From JBNLBT01 sp050303435 (GTDB taxonomy: Bacteria; Pseudomonadota; Gammaproteobacteria; Xanthomonadales; Marinicellaceae): a DNA stretch of 12,167 nt. The translations under genes and the position numbers were made by a program. Within the stretch, counting starts at the first letter, position 1; each line of letters starts with the position of its first letter. The stretch lies in the NCBI GenBank assembly GCA_050303435.1, contig JBNLBT010000098.1, positions 1-12,167 of the forward strand, given 5' to 3'. The notes below the pieces were generated by a model, which saw nothing but the letters and a program-made list of their open reading frames with translations, made no database searches and was not told the origin of the DNA. Shown one piece after another: positions 10,601-12,167 of this stretch.

Positions 10601-11732
10601 GCTCACCGGGACGCATCATGCGGTAAATCTCAATCAACGCCTCTTCTTCAATGGTGGTTGGATCGATCTCCAATGTATTGGACATGTACGGACCTTTGTC
10701 CAGGTCGTTGATCACCAGTATCTTGAATTTCTTGATGTCGGCTTCGCGCAGTTTTTCCAGCACGTCTTCGGTGACTTCGGTGTTGGCCGCGTACAACACT
10801 TCACCGGTTTTCTTGTCGACCACGTCTTCGGCCAGTTTTTTCTCAATCAGGTAATTGTCTTCCAGCGTCAATGCCTTCAACCCCGATTTGATCAATTTGC
10901 GCTCATTGCGTGAAGTGATCCGTTTGCCCGCTTCAACGATGATGTTTTTGCCTTCCTTGATATCGAATGCAAAGGATTCACCGCGAATCAGCTCGATGTC
11001 CAAAGGCATCTTGGCGTTGGTTTTCTGCAATGTGATTTCGATCTGGTCAAAGAACAAATCCAGAATCTGTTCATTGTTGTAACCCAGTGCACGCAACAGA
11101 ATCGATGCCGGCAGTTTTCTTCTGCGGTCGATGCGCACGTACACACAGTCCTTGGCATCGAACTCCATATCCAGCCAGGAACCGCGGTAAGGAATCACGC
11201 GCGCGGAATACAGGATTTTGCCTGAAGAATGGGTCTTGCCCTTGTCGTGATCAAAGAACACACCGGGTGAACGGTGCAATTGATTGACGATCACGCGTTC
11301 GGTGCCATTGATCACAAATGTACCGGTTGGTGTCATCAACGGCAAATCGCCCAGATACACCATTTGTTCTTTGACGAATTTAACTTTTTTCTTTTTCTTG
11401 GTGCTTTTTTCCTTGTCGTAAATGACCAGCTGAATGCGGCCGCGAATCGACGCGCTGTAGGTCAATCCACGCAGTTTACATTCCATCACTTCGAATTCAG
11501 GTTTTTCCACTTCAATGCCGAGATATTCGAGGCGCGCAAATCCAGAATAACTCTCAATCGGGAACACCGATTTCAGCGCGTCATCGAGTCCGTTAAAACC
11601 ATCGTCGTTGCGGCCCAAAAAGGCATTGAATGACCTGATTTGCGTTTCCAGCAGATAAGGCACGTCCAGTACAGCGCCCACACCTGCGAAATCTTTGCGG
11701 ATCCTTTTTTTCTCAGTAAATGAATAACCCAT
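7665..11732 (-). CDS. rpoB: DNA-directed RNA polymerase subunit beta
   Basis: Beta is the second catalytic subunit of RNA polymerase and the target of rifampicin. The protein has 1355 residues (E. coli 1342). The N-terminus MGYSFTEKKRIRKDF matches the E. coli MVYSYTEKKRIRKDF and fixes the start at the ATG 11732-11730, which has an AGGTGG ribosome binding site (11745-11740) 7 nt upstream. The rifampicin region runs from about 511 to 545; Asp519, His529 and Ser534, equivalent to E. coli D516, H526 and S531, are all wild type. The motif GDKMAGRHGNKG carries Lys1080 and Lys1088, equivalent to the active-site lysines 1065 and 1073. A lysine-rich loop at about 107-121 (KEKSTKKKKKVKFVK) replaces the shorter E. 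coli segment EREAPEGTVKDIK. The stop TAA is 17 nt before rpoC. Identity is certain. Confidence 0.99.
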   Translation of the reverse strand: MGYSFTEKKRIRKDFAGVGAVLDVPYLLETQIRSFNAFLGRNDDGFNGLDDALKSVFPIESYSGFARLEYLGIEVEKPEFEVMECKLRGLTYSASIRGRIQLVIYDKEKSTKKKKKVKFVKEQMVYLGDLPLMTPTGTFVINGTERVIVNQLHRSPGVFFDHDKGKTHSSGKILYSARVIPYRGSWLDMEFDAKDCVYVRIDRRRKLPASILLRALGYNNEQILDLFFDQIEITLQKTNAKMPLDIELIRGESFAFDIKEGKNIIVEAGKRITSRNERKLIKSGLKALTLEDNYLIEKKLAEDVVDKKTGEVLYAANTEVTEDVLEKLREADIKKFKILVINDLDKGPYMSNTLEIDPTTIEEEALIEIYRMMRPGEPPTEEASRALFENLFFTIDRYDLSSVGRMKFNMRLGREELTGEGTLSKEDIVDVMRELVNIRNGKGQIDDIDHLGNRRVRSVGEMTENVFRVGLVRVQRAVKERLTVAESEGLTPQDLINAKPISAAIKEFFGSNQLSQFMDQNNPLSEITHKRRVSALGPGGLTRERAGFEVRDVHPTHYGRLCPIETPEGPNIGLINSMAVYARTNDYGFLETPYRRVKNGKVTDEIVYLSAIQEADNAIAQSSAKLDKNNKFTEDFVLSRHRGEVVLKPKDEIAYMDVSHKQIVSVAAALIPFLEHDDANRALMGSNMQRQAVPTLRAQKPLVGTGMERIVSRDSGVTVIAERGGLVEISDAARIVVRVDQDAIGEDDPGVDIYNLIKYMRSNQNTCINQRPIVKVGDRVEAGDVLADGPSTDLGELALGQNMLVAFMPWNGYNFEDSILISEKVVKEDRLTTIHIEELTCVARDTKLGSEEITADIPNISESTLTKLDESGIVYVGAEVNPGDILVGKVTPKGETQLTPEEKLLRAIFGEKALDVKDTSLRVSSGTSGTVIDVQVYTREGVEKGSRAEKIEQEQIEQVRKDMNDQFRIMRTVIHQRIKDMLIGEKVTKAPGLKKGAVIKEDYFDTLELDQWFDIKPADAEVATRMDQFADQLEKQRKIFDKRFEEKKSKITAGDDLAPGVLKMVKVYLAVKRRIQPGDKMAGRHGNKGVISMIVPEEDMPFTEDGRPVDIALNPLGVPSRMNIGQVLEVHLGMAAKGLGDRIQNMLDEQVKVAKLKEFLGQVYNIDEPGKVDFKSFTDAEIMELAGNLTDGVPMASPVFDGAKEEHIRQLFKLAGLPEDGQTLLYDGRTGRQFDRPVTVGYMYMLKLNHLIDDKMHARSTGPYSLVTQQPLGGKAQFGGQRFGEMEVWALEAYGAAYTLQEMLTVKSDDVQGRNQTYKNIVDGNHKIVAGIPESFNVLVKEVRALGLNMELEKK

Positions 11733-11739
11733 TGTTAAG

Positions 11740-11745
11740 CCACCT
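11740..11745 (-). promoter_or_regulatory. rpoB ribosome binding site
   Basis: AGGTGG on the minus strand lies 7 nt before the rpoB ATG. It is near-consensus and supports the chosen start. A small hairpin (11758-11775) ends 12 nt upstream of it. Confidence 0.75.
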
Positions 11746-11757
11746 GCGTATCTTATG

Positions 11758-11775
11758 CATTCGCTGCCGCGAATG
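11758..11775 (-). repeat. 7-bp stem-loop in the rpoB leader
   Basis: On the minus strand CATTCGC and GCGAATG pair perfectly around the tetraloop GGCA. The hairpin lies 12 nt upstream of the rpoB ribosome binding site. It has no U tract, so it is not a terminator. It could protect the 5' end of a processed rpoB message or affect translation; no function is shown by sequence. Confidence 0.55.
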
Positions 11776-11822
11776 TCGTGTCATTTTCTGTTAGCACTTC
11801 AAGGCCAAAAGCTGTGAAGCGA

Positions 11823-11852
11823 CTAAAGGCCGGCAAAAATGCCAGCCTCTAG
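11823..11852 (-). repeat. 13-bp stem-loop in the rplL-rpoB spacer
   Basis: The minus-strand transcript would fold CUAGAGGCUGGCA against UGCCGGCCUUUAG around a UUUU loop: 13 continuous pairs, including two G-U pairs. It starts about 30 nt after the rplL stop. In E. coli the same spacer holds an attenuator and an RNase III cleavage site that lower rpoBC expression relative to rplL. Here the stem is not followed by a U tract on the coding strand (next bases UCGCUUCAC), so a simple intrinsic terminator is unlikely and an RNase III site or pausing structure fits better. The heptamer TGAAGCG (plus strand) occurs on both sides, at 11815-11821 and 11865-11871. Confidence 0.65.
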
Positions 11853-11882
11853 ATTTTCTGATTTTGAAGCGTAAAGCGTCTA

Positions 11883-12167
11883 TTATTTCAACTCTACAGA
11901 GCCACCGGCTTCTTCGAGTTGTTTTTTCAGATCTTCAGCTTCGGCTTTTTCAACGCCTTCTTTGATCGGTGAGGGCACGCTCTCAACCAGGTCTTTGGCT
12001 TCTTTCAGGCCCAGACCGGTGATGCCGCGAACCGCTTTGATGACACCCACTTTCTTGTCACCGAAACCGGTCAGAACCACGTTAAATTCAGTTTGTTCAG
12101 CAGCGGCAGCGCCATCGGCAGCAGCGGCCACAGGGGCAGCAGCCACGGCAGCAGCGGCGGAAACGCC
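11883..12167 (-). CDS. rplL: 50S ribosomal protein L7/L12, C-terminal part (cut by window edge)
   Basis: L7/L12 forms the flexible stalk of the 50S subunit and recruits the translation GTPases, including the EF-G and EF-Tu encoded further along. The last 94 codons are present, and the frame stays open to the window edge. The visible protein starts in the alanine-rich hinge (GVSAAAAVAAAPVAAAADG) and continues into the complete C-terminal domain. This domain holds the conserved VIKAVRGITGLGLKEAKDLVES region, which forms the factor-binding helices. The N-terminal dimerisation domain, about 30 residues, lies beyond 12167. A GTG at 12146-12144 could be read as a start, but it is an internal valine of the hinge. 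Stop is TAA. The upstream neighbour is normally rplJ, which is not visible. rpoB follows after a 150-nt spacer. Confidence 0.97.
   Translation of the reverse strand, partial: GVSAAAAVAAAPVAAAADGAAAAEQTEFNVVLTGFGDKKVGVIKAVRGITGLGLKEAKDLVESVPSPIKEGVEKAEAEDLKKQLEEAGGSVELK

Noticed and set aside
11749..11785. A possible rpoB promoter, ACGACA-18-TAAGAT, on the minus strand
   Set aside because: Each hexamer matches the consensus at only 4 of 6 positions, the spacing is long, and the small leader hairpin overlaps it. Too weak to call.
11823..11865. The rplL-rpoB hairpin read on the plus strand as a terminator (followed by ATTTTCTGATTTT)
   Set aside because: It has the right shape, but there is no plus-strand gene anywhere in the window for it to terminate.
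11883..12146. An 87-residue protein starting at GTG 12146
   Set aside because: The frame continues upstream to the window edge with typical L7/L12 hinge sequence, so this GTG is an internal valine and the gene is rplL cut by the edge.

Overview
The window is a continuous block of core transcription and translation genes from a proteobacterium. Protein features point to the Gammaproteobacteria: RpoB, RpoC, S12, S7, EF-G and EF-Tu all resemble their gammaproteobacterial forms closely, and the RpoC zinc and active-site residues sit at almost exactly E. coli numbering. The order rplL-rpoB-rpoC-rpsL-rpsG-fusA-tuf, unbroken, is the arrangement seen in Pseudomonas and many other gamma- and betaproteobacteria; in E. 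coli the rpoBC and str clusters are far apart. I cannot name the genus from sequence alone.

All seven genes lie on the minus strand, so transcription runs from high to low coordinates. In that order: the C-terminal part of rplL (L7/L12, cut by the window edge at 12167), a 150-nt spacer with two hairpins, rpoB (11732-7665), a 17-nt gap, rpoC (7647-3439), a 127-nt spacer holding a promoter and a terminator-like hairpin, rpsL (3311-2937), a 19-nt gap, rpsG (2917-2447), a 31-nt gap, fusA (2415-322, GTG start), a 20-nt gap, and the first 100 codons of tuf (301 down to the window edge). No stretch longer than 150 nt lacks a gene.

The genes work as two operons in series. rplL-rpoB-rpoC supplies the ribosomal stalk protein and the two large RNA polymerase subunits. 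The str operon supplies ribosomal proteins S12 and S7 and the elongation factors EF-G and EF-Tu. All reading frames are intact with normal lengths, and every catalytic or ligand residue I checked is present. There is no sign of mobile DNA, CRISPR, tRNA or rRNA, pseudogenes or an undescribed system.

The points worth a second look are regulatory. A near-consensus sigma70 promoter (TTGACT-17-TAAAAT) with a GC-rich discriminator lies between rpoC and rpsL. A strong hairpin with a U-rich tail lies downstream of that promoter, inside the predicted rpsL leader. The 19-nt rpsL-rpsG gap is too short for the E. coli-type S7 repressor site. The rplL-rpoB spacer carries a 13-bp hairpin with no U tract on the coding strand.
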